The position numbers and the translations under genes are program-made. Below, one piece after another: positions 1 through 7,500 of a stretch of 18,198 nt of DNA. The stretch is from JBBDWK01 sp040902885 (GTDB taxonomy: Bacteria > Acidobacteriota > Terriglobia > Bryobacterales > Bryobacteraceae): NCBI GenBank assembly GCA_040902885.1, contig JBBDWK010000082.1, forward strand, positions 1-18,198, read 5' to 3'. The stretch's first letter is position 1, and each line of letters starts with the position of its first letter. The notes beneath the pieces were generated by a model, which ran no database searches, was not told the origin of the DNA, and was given only the letters and a program-made list of their open reading frames with translations.

Positions 1-52
1 AAGAGGACATTTCTACTTTGCTCAAAGGGGACATTATCACTTTGCTGCCACA
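1..52. mobile_element. Terminal repeat array of an IS21-like insertion sequence (partial)
   Basis: Two near-identical 18-bp direct repeats lie 24 bp apart: GGACATTTCTACTTTGCT at 5-22 and GGACATTATCACTTTGCT at 29-46. The stretch ends in CA near 51-52. Repeated terminal blocks of about this length, with TG...CA outer ends, are typical of IS21-family elements. Only the outermost end is in view, so the transposase genes would lie outside the window. The element ends about 20 bp from the stop codon of the CoA-binding gene, so it interrupts no visible gene. The family call is an inference. Confidence 0.5.
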
Positions 53-72
53 GCGCACGGAATGTCTGTGTT

Positions 73-468
73 CTAATCCAGCTTGCGGTGCTCTTTGAGA
101 ATGCAGCGGTCCATCACCACTTCAAGACCGGCCGCGCGGGCCTTCTCCGCGGCCCCCCGGTGTATCACGCCTTCCTGCATCCAGATGGCGGCCGCGCCGA
201 TGCGGATGGCCGATTCCACGATCGGCGGCAGGAACTCGGAGCGGCGGAAGACGTTCACGATATCGATCTTCTCGGGCACGGACTCCAGGTCGGGATAGCT
301 GCGCTCGCCCAGAATCTCCAGCTCTAAGGGGTTCACCGGAATGACGCGGTATCCGGCGCGCTGCATGTATTCCGATACGCCATAGCTCGGACGGTGGCGC
401 TTGTTCGAAAGGCCCACAACGGCAATCGTGCGCGCGGAGCGAAGCAGCCCGGCAATTTGCGGCGTCAT
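73..468 (-). CDS. CoA-binding domain protein, YccU-like
   Basis: This 131-residue protein is a single Rossmann-like CoA_binding_2 domain. An N-terminal AVVGLSNKRHRPSYGV block (about residues 16-31) is followed by GYRVIPVNP, then IWMQEGV and VMDRC near the C-terminus, all typical of the YccU family. The family resembles the CoA-binding part of succinyl-CoA synthetase but lacks its catalytic parts. Its physiological role is not established, and binding of CoA or a related nucleotide is inferred from the fold. The ATG overlaps the rluB stop codon by 4 nt (ATGA), so it is translationally coupled as the last gene of the scpA-scpB-rluB operon. Its length is normal for the family. Confidence 0.85.
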   Translation of the reverse strand: MTPQIAGLLRSARTIAVVGLSNKRHRPSYGVSEYMQRAGYRVIPVNPLELEILGERSYPDLESVPEKIDIVNVFRRSEFLPPIVESAIRIGAAAIWMQEGVIHRGAAEKARAAGLEVVMDRCILKEHRKLD

Positions 469-1214
469 GCGGTCTTTGTCCTCGGCCGCCGGCCCTTGGC
501 AATCAGCTTCTGGAAGCGCGCCACCTCAGGGGGCATCAGCGCCCTGTAGTCGCCTGGCTTGAGCGGGCCCAGGTCAAGGAAGCCAATCCTGACCCGCTTC
601 AGCTTCTCCACCAAGCGGCCAAAATGCTTGAACATCATGCGCACCTGGTTCTTGCGGCCTTCAATCAGCCGCACTTCATACCAGGGGTTATCGGCGCGGC
701 GGACCAGCTTCAGGCCCGCCGGGGCCGTACGCTGGCCGCTCAAGGGGACGCCCTCGCGGAACTTCTCTTCCTGGTCCGGCGTCAGCAGCCCGTTCACCTT
801 CACGATATACGTCTTTTCGATGTGATTGGCGGCGGACATGATGCCGTTTGCAAACTCACCATCGTTGGTGAGAAGAAGCAGGCCCTCGGTGTGATAGTCG
901 AGACGCCCCACGGGATAGACGCGCTGCTTGATGCCCCGAATCAGATCGACAATTGTCGGGCGGCCCTCGGGGTCGCTCATCGTAGTCATGTATCCGTCGG
1001 GTTTGTTGAGCGCCAGATAGACCAGACTCTTTGGCGGGCGGAGCAGCTTGCCATCCACCTTTATATGATCGCGGTCCAGGTCGGCCTTGCTTCCGAGCTC
1101 GGTGACGGCCTGGCCGTTGACGGTGACGCGGCCTTCCGCGATCAATTCCTCCGCCTTGCGCCGGGAAGCGATGCCGGCGCGGGAGAGAATCTTCTGGAGC
1201 CGCTCTTCAGGCAT
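465..1214 (-). CDS. rluB: 23S rRNA pseudouridine synthase, RluB/RsuA family
   Basis: This 249-residue cytoplasmic enzyme isomerises uridine to pseudouridine in large-subunit rRNA. An N-terminal S4 RNA-binding domain (about residues 4-50, with LQKILSRAGIASRRKAEELI) precedes the RsuA/RluB catalytic domain. The signature GRLDYHTEGLLLLTNDG begins at residue 103, with the catalytic aspartate at D106. The basic C-terminus (KGRRPRTKTA) fits an RNA-binding enzyme. The start lies inside the 3' end of scpB (8 nt overlap), and the stop overlaps the next gene by 4 nt. The scpA-scpB-rluB order is common in Gram-positive bacteria and acidobacteria. RluB (E. coli U2605 equivalent) is preferred over RsuA or RluE because of that context, but the target nucleotide cannot be read from the sequence. 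Confidence 0.9.
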   Translation of the reverse strand: MPEERLQKILSRAGIASRRKAEELIAEGRVTVNGQAVTELGSKADLDRDHIKVDGKLLRPPKSLVYLALNKPDGYMTTMSDPEGRPTIVDLIRGIKQRVYPVGRLDYHTEGLLLLTNDGEFANGIMSAANHIEKTYIVKVNGLLTPDQEEKFREGVPLSGQRTAPAGLKLVRRADNPWYEVRLIEGRKNQVRMMFKHFGRLVEKLKRVRIGFLDLGPLKPGDYRALMPPEVARFQKLIAKGRRPRTKTA

Positions 1215-1878
1215 CCGCGGTCTCAGGTTCCGGAACGGCCATGCGGCGCAGATCCTCGAACTCCTTCAGCGATGGCAGCTCGCTCAGGTCCTTGAGGCCG
1301 AACTGCACCAGGAACTCTCTAGTGGTTTTGTAGAGGATCGGTTTGCCGACGACGTTCTTGCGGCCGGCCGCCACCACCAGCTTGCGCTCCAGCAGCGTCT
1401 TGAGCACGCCCGCGCCCTGCACGCCGCGAATTTCCATAATCTCCGGGGCCGTGACCGGCTGCTTGTAAGCGATGACGGCGAGGGTTTCGAGCGCCGCGAG
1501 CGACAGCTTGAGCGGCGGCTTCAGGCTCTTCACGAAGGTGCGAACGGCCTCGTGATGCTCCGCCTTGGTGGCCATTTTGTAGCCGCCCGCGACTTCGCGG
1601 ATGGCGATGCCGTGTCCGGGACGCTCGTACTCGTCGATCAACTCGCGCAGCAGAGGCTCCAGCCGTTCCCGCGGCTGCTGCAGTGCACCCGCCAGTTGAG
1701 CCAGCGTGAGCGGCTCCTCGGTGACGTAGACGACGGCTTCGAGGACGGCCTTCACCTCCACATCGGAGTATTCCGGAGCGGGATCCCCGGAGGGAAGGAT
1801 CCCTTCGAGAGCCGCCGGGGCTTCGGCGGAGGACTGCTCCGCCTCCTCCGGGAGGGCGGTGGGTTCAATCGGTTCCAT
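1207..1878 (-). CDS. scpB: Segregation and condensation protein B
   Basis: ScpB is the winged-helix (KITE) subunit of the Smc-ScpA-ScpB condensin complex, which compacts and separates chromosomes. The 223-residue protein has an acidic, proline/alanine-rich N-terminal tail (about residues 1-38). Winged-helix domain 1 begins near 42 (AVLEAVVYVTEEPLTLAQLA). Winged-helix domain 2 follows with LSLAALETLAVIAYKQPVT at about 125-143 and the EIMEIRGVQ motif, which are strong family signatures. The variable N-terminal tail is longer than in the B. subtilis protein. The gene starts 5 nt after the scpA stop and overlaps rluB by 8 nt, consistent with coupled production of the two partners. Confidence 0.93.
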   Translation of the reverse strand: MEPIEPTALPEEAEQSSAEAPAALEGILPSGDPAPEYSDVEVKAVLEAVVYVTEEPLTLAQLAGALQQPRERLEPLLRELIDEYERPGHGIAIREVAGGYKMATKAEHHEAVRTFVKSLKPPLKLSLAALETLAVIAYKQPVTAPEIMEIRGVQGAGVLKTLLERKLVVAAGRKNVVGKPILYKTTREFLVQFGLKDLSELPSLKEFEDLRRMAVPEPETADA

Positions 1879-1883
1879 TCCGT

Positions 1884-2666
1884 TTACTGGTATTCCTTCT
1901 CGACTTCCGTCATCTCCCCCTCGGAGGGAAAGGACTCGTCAAACCTCTCATGACGGGTCAGCGCAATCTCGCCGAACAACTCGGCCTGGTTGACCACCAC
2001 TGCCTGGCGCTTGACCAGCTCCAGCACGGCCAGAAACAGGGCAATGATGGCCCGCTGGCTGCGCTGGCTCTCGAGAATCCGCAGAATGAAGACCGGTTTG
2101 TCGCCGGCTTCCAGCAACTGCTGGCGGAGGAATTGGATCATGTCGGGGATGCCGACGTCCTCATCCTCCACCTCGTAGACCGGCCGGTTGCGGGCGCGTT
2201 CGAGAATCTCTCCGAAGGCTTTGACCAGATCGAACAGCGAGACTGCGAGACCTGGGTCGTCATCGGCGGAAACGAAGGCTTGCAGTTGAGGATTCGACCA
2301 GACGTTCTCCTCGATAATGCGCTTCTGTTGCAGCATCTCGGCGGCGTTTTTGAAGCGCTCGTGCTCCAGGAGGCGTTCGACCAGCTCCTGCCGCGGGTCC
2401 TCGTCCTCGCCTTCCGTGGAAAGCGCCGGATCGCGCGGCAAGAGCATGCGGGACTTGATCTGGATCAGCGTGGCGGCCATGTACACGAACTCGGCTCCCA
2501 GGTCGATGTCCATCTCGCGGGCCTTCTCCATGTACTCCAGATAGCGGGCCGTGATGGTTGATATGGGAATGTCCCGGATGTCGACCTGGTGTTTTCGGAT
2601 CAGATCGAGCAGCAGGTCGAGCGGGCCCTCGTACTGCGCCAGATGTACGTTCAGAGGGGACGGCAC
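1884..2666 (-). CDS. scpA: Segregation and condensation protein A (kleisin)
   Basis: ScpA is the kleisin subunit that bridges the Smc heads and binds ScpB. The 260-residue protein opens with the kleisin N-terminal helical domain (VHLAQYEGPLDLLLDLIRKH, about residues 7-26). An acidic linker with GEDEDP follows near residues 86-91, and a C-terminal winged-helix segment (VLELVKRQAVVVNQ, about 218-231) contacts an Smc head. The start codon is GTG at 2664-2666, chosen because it lies directly ahead of the conserved N-terminus; no strong ribosome site is visible. It is the first gene of the minus-strand operon and diverges from amt across a 190-bp region. Confidence 0.93.
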   Translation of the reverse strand: MPSPLNVHLAQYEGPLDLLLDLIRKHQVDIRDIPISTITARYLEYMEKAREMDIDLGAEFVYMAATLIQIKSRMLLPRDPALSTEGEDEDPRQELVERLLEHERFKNAAEMLQQKRIIEENVWSNPQLQAFVSADDDPGLAVSLFDLVKAFGEILERARNRPVYEVEDEDVGIPDMIQFLRQQLLEAGDKPVFILRILESQRSQRAIIALFLAVLELVKRQAVVVNQAELFGEIALTRHERFDESFPSEGEMTEVEKEYQ

Positions 2667-2745
2667 GTAGTCTCACGATAACACGGAACGCGGACCTTTC
2701 CGCCGCGCGCGGGGACCTCTCCGACGGGGCGCGGACGGTATAGAA

Positions 2746-2845
2746 ATTATCAATCGGACCCATAGAAACGTTCCGTTTTGTGCGGAACCGGACACGGAGA
2801 ATAATGTACTGGAGATTGCCGCATTGGCATTTTTGTCCAGAGGAG
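2746..2845. promoter_or_regulatory. Divergent scpA/amt control region with an inverted repeat
   Basis: The 190 bp between scpA and amt holds an inverted repeat, GTTCCG at 2770-2775 and CGGAAC at 2783-2788, separated by 7 nt. On the plus strand, TTGTGC (2778-2783) and AATAAT (2800-2805) are 16 nt apart and form a weak sigma70-like pair overlapping the right arm. A minus-strand GATAAT (2751-2746) could serve scpA. AGAGGAG at 2839-2845 is a good ribosome site 11 nt before the amt ATG at 2857. No sigma-54 GG/GC box is evident. The promoter assignments are tentative. Confidence 0.3.
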
Positions 2846-2856
2846 ACCACTTACCG

Positions 2857-4287
2857 ATGAATCGCTTCCTAACTTGTGCCCTGCTGCTTCCCGCGGCCCT
2901 GTCCGCGCAAAGCGATGGGGAGAAAATTGCCGCCCTGGAGGCTGCCGTCAAATCGGCGCAAAGCGCGGGAGACAACGCCTGGATGCTGACGAGCGCGGCG
3001 TTGGTGCTGATGATGACCGGCCCCGGACTGGCCTTGTTCTACGGCGGTTTGGTAAGGAAGAAGAACGTGCTCGGGACCATGATGCAGAGCTTCGTCATGA
3101 TGGCCCTGATTACGGTGCTCTGGGCCTTCGTGGGATACAGCCTCGCTTTCGGCGAGGGGTCGCCCTTCATCGGCGACCTCCGGTACTTGTTTCTGAACGG
3201 CGTTGGCGCGGAGCCGAATTCCACTTATGCCGCCACCATTCCCCATCAGACCTTCATGGTGTTTCAGTTGATGTTCGCCATCATCACGCCGGCGCTGATC
3301 ACGGGAGCGTTCGCCGAGCGCATGAAGTTCAGCGCGATGCTGCTGTTCATGACGCTGTGGGTTCTGGTGGTGTACTTCCCGATGGCGCACATGGTGTGGG
3401 GCAATGGCGGCTTCCTGAACGCCTATCTGGGCGGAGTGATTCCCTGCTTCGACTTTGCCGGCGGAACGGTGGTGCATATCACCTCGGGAGTATCGGCGCT
3501 GGTCTGCGCCCTGTATCTGGGCAAGCGCCAGGGCTATCCGAGCGGGGCCATGAAGCCGCACAGCCTGGTATTGAGCTTTATCGGCGCCTGCCTTCTGTGG
3601 GTGGGCTGGTTCGGCTTCAACGCGGGCAGCGCTTTGGGCGCTTCCGGCCTGGCCACCAGCGCATTTGTCGCCACGCATTTCGCCGCCGCCGCCGCCGCTC
3701 TCGGTTGGCTGCTGGCCGAGTGGATGAAGAACGGCAAGCCGAGCGTGCTGGGCGGAATCTCGGGCTGCGTAGCCGGTCTGGTGGCGGTGACGCCCGCCTC
3801 CGGGTTCGTGCAGCCCATGCACGCGCTGCTTATCGGATTCGCGGCGGGCGTCGTATGCTATTTTATGTGTGCCGCGGTCAAGCATAAGTTCGGATACGAC
3901 GATTCGCTGGATGCCTTCGGCGTTCACGGGGCCGGCGGTACCCTGGGCGCGATTCTGACGGGGGTCTTCGCCACGAATCAAGTGAACAGCGCTCAGATCA
4001 ACGGGCAACTGGCGCCGCTGGGCTTGATCGACGGCAACGCCGGGCAGGTGGTCAACCAGATCATCGGATGCGCGGTCGCCTGGGGTCTGGCCATCGTCGG
4101 GACGCTGGTGATTCTGAAAGTTTGCGATGTCGTGGTGGGCCTGCGAGTGGCTCCGCAGCACGAGCTGGAGGGACTCGATCTCAGCATGCACGGCGAGGAA
4201 GGTTACGCTTTATTGGATTCTTACGATGTCGGCGGAGCGGCCTTCGACGCCCCGGCCATCGAACGCAGGAAAGGAACCATAGCATGA
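2857..4287 (+). CDS. amt: Ammonium transporter, Amt/MEP/Rh family
   Basis: This inner-membrane trimeric channel takes up ammonium. From ATG 2857 it is 476 residues. A cleavable signal peptide (MNRFLTCALLLPAALSAQ) precedes a short periplasmic helix and about 11 hydrophobic membrane spans. The family signature is present as DFAGGTVVHITSG. The pore twin histidines are H207 in that motif and H357 in AFGVHGAGG. The NH4+-channel block GPGLALFYGGLVRKKNVL is intact. An in-frame TTG 33 nt upstream was rejected because AGAGGAG at 2839-2845 sits correctly for ATG 2857 and the signal peptide starts there. The stop overlaps the PII gene by 4 nt, the usual amt-glnK pairing in which PII blocks the channel under nitrogen excess. 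Confidence 0.96.
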   Translation: MNRFLTCALLLPAALSAQSDGEKIAALEAAVKSAQSAGDNAWMLTSAALVLMMTGPGLALFYGGLVRKKNVLGTMMQSFVMMALITVLWAFVGYSLAFGEGSPFIGDLRYLFLNGVGAEPNSTYAATIPHQTFMVFQLMFAIITPALITGAFAERMKFSAMLLFMTLWVLVVYFPMAHMVWGNGGFLNAYLGGVIPCFDFAGGTVVHITSGVSALVCALYLGKRQGYPSGAMKPHSLVLSFIGACLLWVGWFGFNAGSALGASGLATSAFVATHFAAAAAALGWLLAEWMKNGKPSVLGGISGCVAGLVAVTPASGFVQPMHALLIGFAAGVVCYFMCAAVKHKFGYDDSLDAFGVHGAGGTLGAILTGVFATNQVNSAQINGQLAPLGLIDGNAGQVVNQIIGCAVAWGLAIVGTLVILKVCDVVVGLRVAPQHELEGLDLSMHGEEGYALLDSYDVGGAAFDAPAIERRKGTIA

Positions 4288-4622
4288 AGAAGATCGAGGC
4301 GATCATTCAGCCCCACAAACTGGAAGACGTCAAGGAAGCGCTGAAGAACATCGGCATCGACGGGATGACCATCACGGAGGTCCGCGGGCATGGCCGCCAG
4401 AAAGGCCACAAAGAGGTTTACCGGGGACAGGAGTACAACGTGGATCTGCTCCCGAAAGTCAAAGTCGAAATGGTGATTGGCGACGGACGGGCGCAGGAAG
4501 CCATCAAGACGCTGACGGAAGCGGCGCGAACCGGCAAGATCGGGGACGGCAAGATTTTCGTCTACGACGTGGCCGAGGCCATCCGTATCCGGAATGACGA
4601 CCGCGGAGAACTTGCCCTCTAG
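4284..4622 (+). CDS. glnB: Nitrogen regulatory protein PII (GlnB/GlnK)
   Basis: This is a 112-residue PII signal protein, exactly the usual length. It senses ATP/ADP and 2-oxoglutarate and controls partners such as Amt and glutamine synthetase regulation. The T-loop YRGQEYNVDLLPK carries Y51, the tyrosine uridylylated by GlnD. The B-loop is TGKIGDGKIF (about 83-92), and the C-loop basic end is IRIRNDDRGE. Its ATG overlaps the amt stop (ATGA), which favours a GlnK role tied to the channel. With only one PII gene in view, GlnB and GlnK cannot be separated by sequence alone. The TAG stop is in frame with glnD, with no stop codon in between. Confidence 0.95.
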   Translation: MKKIEAIIQPHKLEDVKEALKNIGIDGMTITEVRGHGRQKGHKEVYRGQEYNVDLLPKVKVEMVIGDGRAQEAIKTLTEAARTGKIGDGKIFVYDVAEAIRIRNDDRGELAL

Positions 4623-4641
4623 TGCAGTGCGTCACGCGTAT

Positions 4642-4706
4642 CAACCGCTCCCTCACGGTCGCGGCTCAGAAGGACTTACGGAGCCGCGACCGTGAGGGAG
4701 CGGTTG
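4642..4706. repeat. Perfect 26-bp inverted repeat (REP-like palindrome) at the glnD start
   Basis: The left arm (4642-4667) and right arm (4681-4706) are exact reverse complements over 26 bp, separated by a 13-nt loop (4668-4680). The core is GCCGCGACCGTGAGGGAGCG. The right arm contains the glnD ribosome site GGAG (4680-4683, reaching one base into the loop) and start codon GTG (4692-4694). From memory, palindromes with this core recur as intergenic elements in soil bacterial genomes; a copy count is needed to confirm that here. No T-tract follows, so it is not a standard intrinsic terminator. In RNA it would form a very stable hairpin. Confidence 0.85.
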
Positions 4707-7169
4707 CTGAGGGATCAGCACGAAATCGCGTCGCTGTGCTGGACGGACGCCGTTCGAGCGATCGAGGACCGAACCCGGCAGGTCGATGAGATTGTGTGCA
4801 GCGCCTACCGGGAAATGCTGGCGGTTTCCGGATCGCCGCCCGGGTTGGCGTTGCTCGCCGTGGGAGGGTATGGGCGAAGGCAGCTTTTCCCGCATTCCGA
4901 CATCGACCTGACGATTCTGGCCGAGAGCGAGAAGCTCGCCGAGAGTCTAAAACCTGCAATCTCCCCTTTCCTGCAGCGCCTTTGGGATGAGGGTTTGCGC
5001 CTGAGCCAGTCCGTGCGTACGCCCGCGGAGTGCTGCGAGCTGCACGACCGGAACATCGAGCTGAACATCAGCCTGCTCGACCAGCGGTTCTTGACCGGCG
5101 ATCAGGCGTTATACGACAAGCTGGCGGCGCGGCTTCCGCGTTTCGTGCACGGGCACGCGACGGAACTGATGCGGAACCTGTCCCGGCTCACGCGGGAACG
5201 GCACGCCAAATACCACGACACCATCCACCATCTGGAGCCCAACATCAAGGAGGCGCCGGGCGGGCTGCGCGATCTGCAGCTCATTGACTGGATGAGCCGG
5301 ATTCGAACCGAAGCGGGACAGGCTTCCTTGCCCGCCGCGGAATTGGACGCCGCGCGGCAATTCTTCTTCTCACTGCGCTGCTTCCTGCATGAACAGACCG
5401 GACGCGACAACAACATCCTCACCTTTCCCGCTCAGGAAGAAGCGGCGGAGCGCGCGGGCGCTTCCGACCCCAGCGTCTGGATGCGCGATTACTTCATCCA
5501 CGCCCGGACCGTTTATCGCGCGGCAACCCGGATGATCGAGACATGCGACGAGCGGTCGCCTTCCCTGTTTGCCCAGCTCAAGGATTTCCGCTCGCGCCTC
5601 TCCAACGCGGACTTTTCGGTGGTCCGCAATCGCATCTACTTCCGGGGCCCGCAGCAGCTCGACGCCGACCCCGGACTGGTGCTGCGCCTCGCGGCGTTCA
5701 TCGCGCGCCATGGACTACGGCTCTCGCCGGACGCCGAGGACCGGTTGGCGGCGAAGGCGCCGGCACTCGAAAGCTGGTTCGCGCAGCCGCGCCCGCATTG
5801 GAATGCGCTGGCCGAGATTTTCTCGCTGCCTCACTTCGACATGGCCGTGCGCGCCCTGCACGATACAGGCGGGCTGCGGGCGATGTTTCCCGAGCTGGCT
5901 GGCATCGAATGCCTGGTGATCCGCGACTTCTACCATCGCTACACGGTCGACGAACACACCCTGGTCTGCATTCAGACCCTCGCGGAGCCGGGGGACAGGC
6001 ACTTCGCGAATCTCCTGGAGGAGATCGACGATCGTCCGGCGCTCATCTTCGCGCTGCTGTTCCACGATGCCGGTAAAAGTTCGGAGGACGAGGGGCACGT
6101 GGACGGCTCGCTGCGCGTGGTCGAGGGCGCGATGGAGCGAATTCAGATGCCGCTCGAGACGCGGGAGACGGTCCGCTTCCTGATCCGGCGCCATCTCGAT
6201 CTTTCGGCCGCCATGACCTCGCGCGATCTGGAGGACCCCGATACAGCCGCCGAAACGGCCCGCAAGGTGGAAACCGTGGAGCGGCTGAAGGCCTTGACGC
6301 TGCTGACCTACGCCGACATCAGCGCCGTCAACCCCAATGCCATGACGCCCTGGCGAAGCGACCAGTTATGGCGGCTCTATCTGGTGACATATAACGAGCT
6401 GACGCGCGAGTTGGAAACCGACCGCATTGCGAATGTTTTGCCCGAGAATGCCGTGCCCGAATCGTCGCGCCAACCGGCTTTTCTCGAAGGATTCCCCACG
6501 CGCTATCTGCGCACGCACACGCGGGAGGAGATCGCGGGCCATGCGGGCATGGAGAGCCGTTGCCGCGAGCGTGGCCTGGCGGTGGAGATCGAGAAGACCG
6601 GGGGCGTCTACAGGCTCACGCTGGTGACCACGGACCGTCCGTTTCTGTTCGCCTCCGTCGCGGGGACTCTTTCGAGCTTCGGCATGAACATCGTGAAGGC
6701 GGAGGCGTTTTCGAATCGCTGGGGGCTGGTGCTGGACACGTTCCGTTTCGCCGATACGTCGCGCACGCTGGATTTGAATCCGCCGGAGATCGACCGCCTG
6801 CGGCACACGCTCGAGCGGGTGGTGCTCGGAAAGCTGGAGGTGAAGGAGCTTTTGCAGAACCGGCCGAAGACGGCGGCGCCCTCGCGGCGCTCATCGGTGG
6901 AGCCGGGAGTTTCCTTCGACGGCGAAGCTTCGGCGTCGGCCACGCTGATTCAGATCGTTGCCGAAGACCGTCCGGGCCTGCTGTTTGACCTGTCGCGCGC
7001 GATCTCGCAGGAAGGCTGCAACATCGAGGTAGTGCTCATCGACACGGAGGCGCACAAGGCAATCGATGTCTTCTACGTGACTTCAAGAGGTCAGAAGCTG
7101 GATGAGGCGCGGCGGCAGTCCCTGGAGATGCGGCTGCTGGCGGCTTGCCGGGTGCCCAGTTCGCTGTGA
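4692..7169 (+). CDS. glnD: PII uridylyltransferase / uridylyl-removing enzyme
   Basis: GlnD attaches UMP to PII when glutamine is low and removes it when glutamine is high. The 825-residue protein has all four parts. The nucleotidyltransferase domain carries GGYGR at 58-62 and SDID at 69-72. A GlnE/GlnD-type helical linker follows. The HD hydrolase domain has FHDAGK with H458/D459 and an upstream FYHRYTVDEHT block. Two C-terminal glutamine-sensing ACT domains lie at about 637-710 and 750-825 (TDRPFLFASVAG and EDRPGLLFDLSRA). E. coli GlnD is 890 residues, so this one is slightly short, mainly at the N-terminus. The GTG start is the first possible start in the frame after the glnB stop. It has GGAG 8 nt upstream, but both lie in the right half of the 26-bp palindrome. 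GTG 4791 or ATG 4815 are alternatives, though they would trim the N-terminal helix. Confidence 0.93.
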   Translation: MRERLLRDQHEIASLCWTDAVRAIEDRTRQVDEIVCSAYREMLAVSGSPPGLALLAVGGYGRRQLFPHSDIDLTILAESEKLAESLKPAISPFLQRLWDEGLRLSQSVRTPAECCELHDRNIELNISLLDQRFLTGDQALYDKLAARLPRFVHGHATELMRNLSRLTRERHAKYHDTIHHLEPNIKEAPGGLRDLQLIDWMSRIRTEAGQASLPAAELDAARQFFFSLRCFLHEQTGRDNNILTFPAQEEAAERAGASDPSVWMRDYFIHARTVYRAATRMIETCDERSPSLFAQLKDFRSRLSNADFSVVRNRIYFRGPQQLDADPGLVLRLAAFIARHGLRLSPDAEDRLAAKAPALESWFAQPRPHWNALAEIFSLPHFDMAVRALHDTGGLRAMFPELAGIECLVIRDFYHRYTVDEHTLVCIQTLAEPGDRHFANLLEEIDDRPALIFALLFHDAGKSSEDEGHVDGSLRVVEGAMERIQMPLETRETVRFLIRRHLDLSAAMTSRDLEDPDTAAETARKVETVERLKALTLLTYADISAVNPNAMTPWRSDQLWRLYLVTYNELTRELETDRIANVLPENAVPESSRQPAFLEGFPTRYLRTHTREEIAGHAGMESRCRERGLAVEIEKTGGVYRLTLVTTDRPFLFASVAGTLSSFGMNIVKAEAFSNRWGLVLDTFRFADTSRTLDLNPPEIDRLRHTLERVVLGKLEVKELLQNRPKTAAPSRRSSVEPGVSFDGEASASATLIQIVAEDRPGLLFDLSRAISQEGCNIEVVLIDTEAHKAIDVFYVTSRGQKLDEARRQSLEMRLLAACRVPSSL

Positions 7170-7177
7170 TAGAGGTT

Positions 7178-7206
7178 ACCGGCCTCGGTGAGCCGCCGGT
7201 TCTTTT
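7178..7206 (+). terminator. Probable intrinsic terminator after glnD
   Basis: ACCGGC (7178-7183) can pair with GCCGGT (7195-7200) around an 11-nt loop, followed by TCTTTT at 7201-7206. It starts 9 nt after the glnD stop codon. The stem is short (6 bp) but GC-rich and the T-tract is imperfect, so it is a reasonable but weak terminator for amt-glnB-glnD. Confidence 0.45.
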
Positions 7207-7424
7207 CGTGAACTCAATCAAGGGTTAAGGAACCCAAAATGCCACCAACTTTTCGGTGGAATCCTTCCTTGTCTCCGGAGCGTGCGAATGATGTGGCGTA
7301 TAACCGGTAGTTGATGTAGATCGGCTTCGACCTGTTTATCTGTGCGTTGTCTGCGAAGCATAGGCGGCAAGCCAGATGGGCCGACACACGGGTGCATTCT
7401 GGCTGGCTCGATGAGCTCAGCAAT
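7207..7424. other. Intergenic stretch with no recognisable gene
   Basis: This is the unexplained part of the 387-bp gap between glnD and the antitoxin gene. It contains two small hairpins, GGGTT-AAGG-AACCC at 7222-7235 and CCACC-N8-GGTGG at 7242-7259. It looks richer in A+T than the flanking genes. A minus-strand reading frame of 69 codons spans most of it but matches nothing I recognise. Together with the glnD remnant that follows, it may be acquired DNA. Confidence 0.4.
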
Positions 7425-7485
7425 AGAAGCTGGACGAGGCGCGGCGGCAGTCCTGGAGATGCGACTGCTGGCGGCCTGCCGGGTG
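7425..7485 (+). pseudogene. Remnant of a second glnD 3' end
   Basis: These 61 nt match the end of the intact glnD (7093-7154, 62 nt) with three substitutions and one deleted C. The three substitutions (GAT/GAC, CGG/CGA, GCT/GCC) are all silent third-position changes. A weaker match continues to about 7501 after a 6-nt insertion (CCCGGTTCGC against CCCAGTTCGC). The piece has no start, is frameshifted and cannot encode a product. It most likely marks a recombination or insertion junction rather than a functional element. Confidence 0.8.
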
Positions 7486-7500
7486 AATTAGCCCGGTTCG

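Noticed and set aside
2824..2856. Upstream TTG start for amt
   Set aside because: It would put 11 extra residues before a clear signal peptide, while AGAGGAG is correctly placed for ATG 2857.
2869..4191. Long minus-strand open frame opposite amt
   Set aside because: It is a GC-driven antisense shadow with low-complexity His/Arg/Gln-rich translation and no family resemblance. The plus strand encodes a clear Amt.
4653..4895. Minus-strand small frame ending in PLPHGRGSV-like sequence
   Set aside because: Its tail is simply the translation of the REP-like palindrome, a common source of false small genes.
7222..7259. Two small hairpins as terminators
   Set aside because: Stems are only 5 bp and no T-tract follows on the plus strand. 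The hairpin at 7178-7206 is a better terminator.
7214..7423. 69-codon minus-strand frame in the glnD-antitoxin gap
   Set aside because: No recognised family, no clear ribosome site and no context. It could be decayed foreign DNA but is not supportable as a gene.
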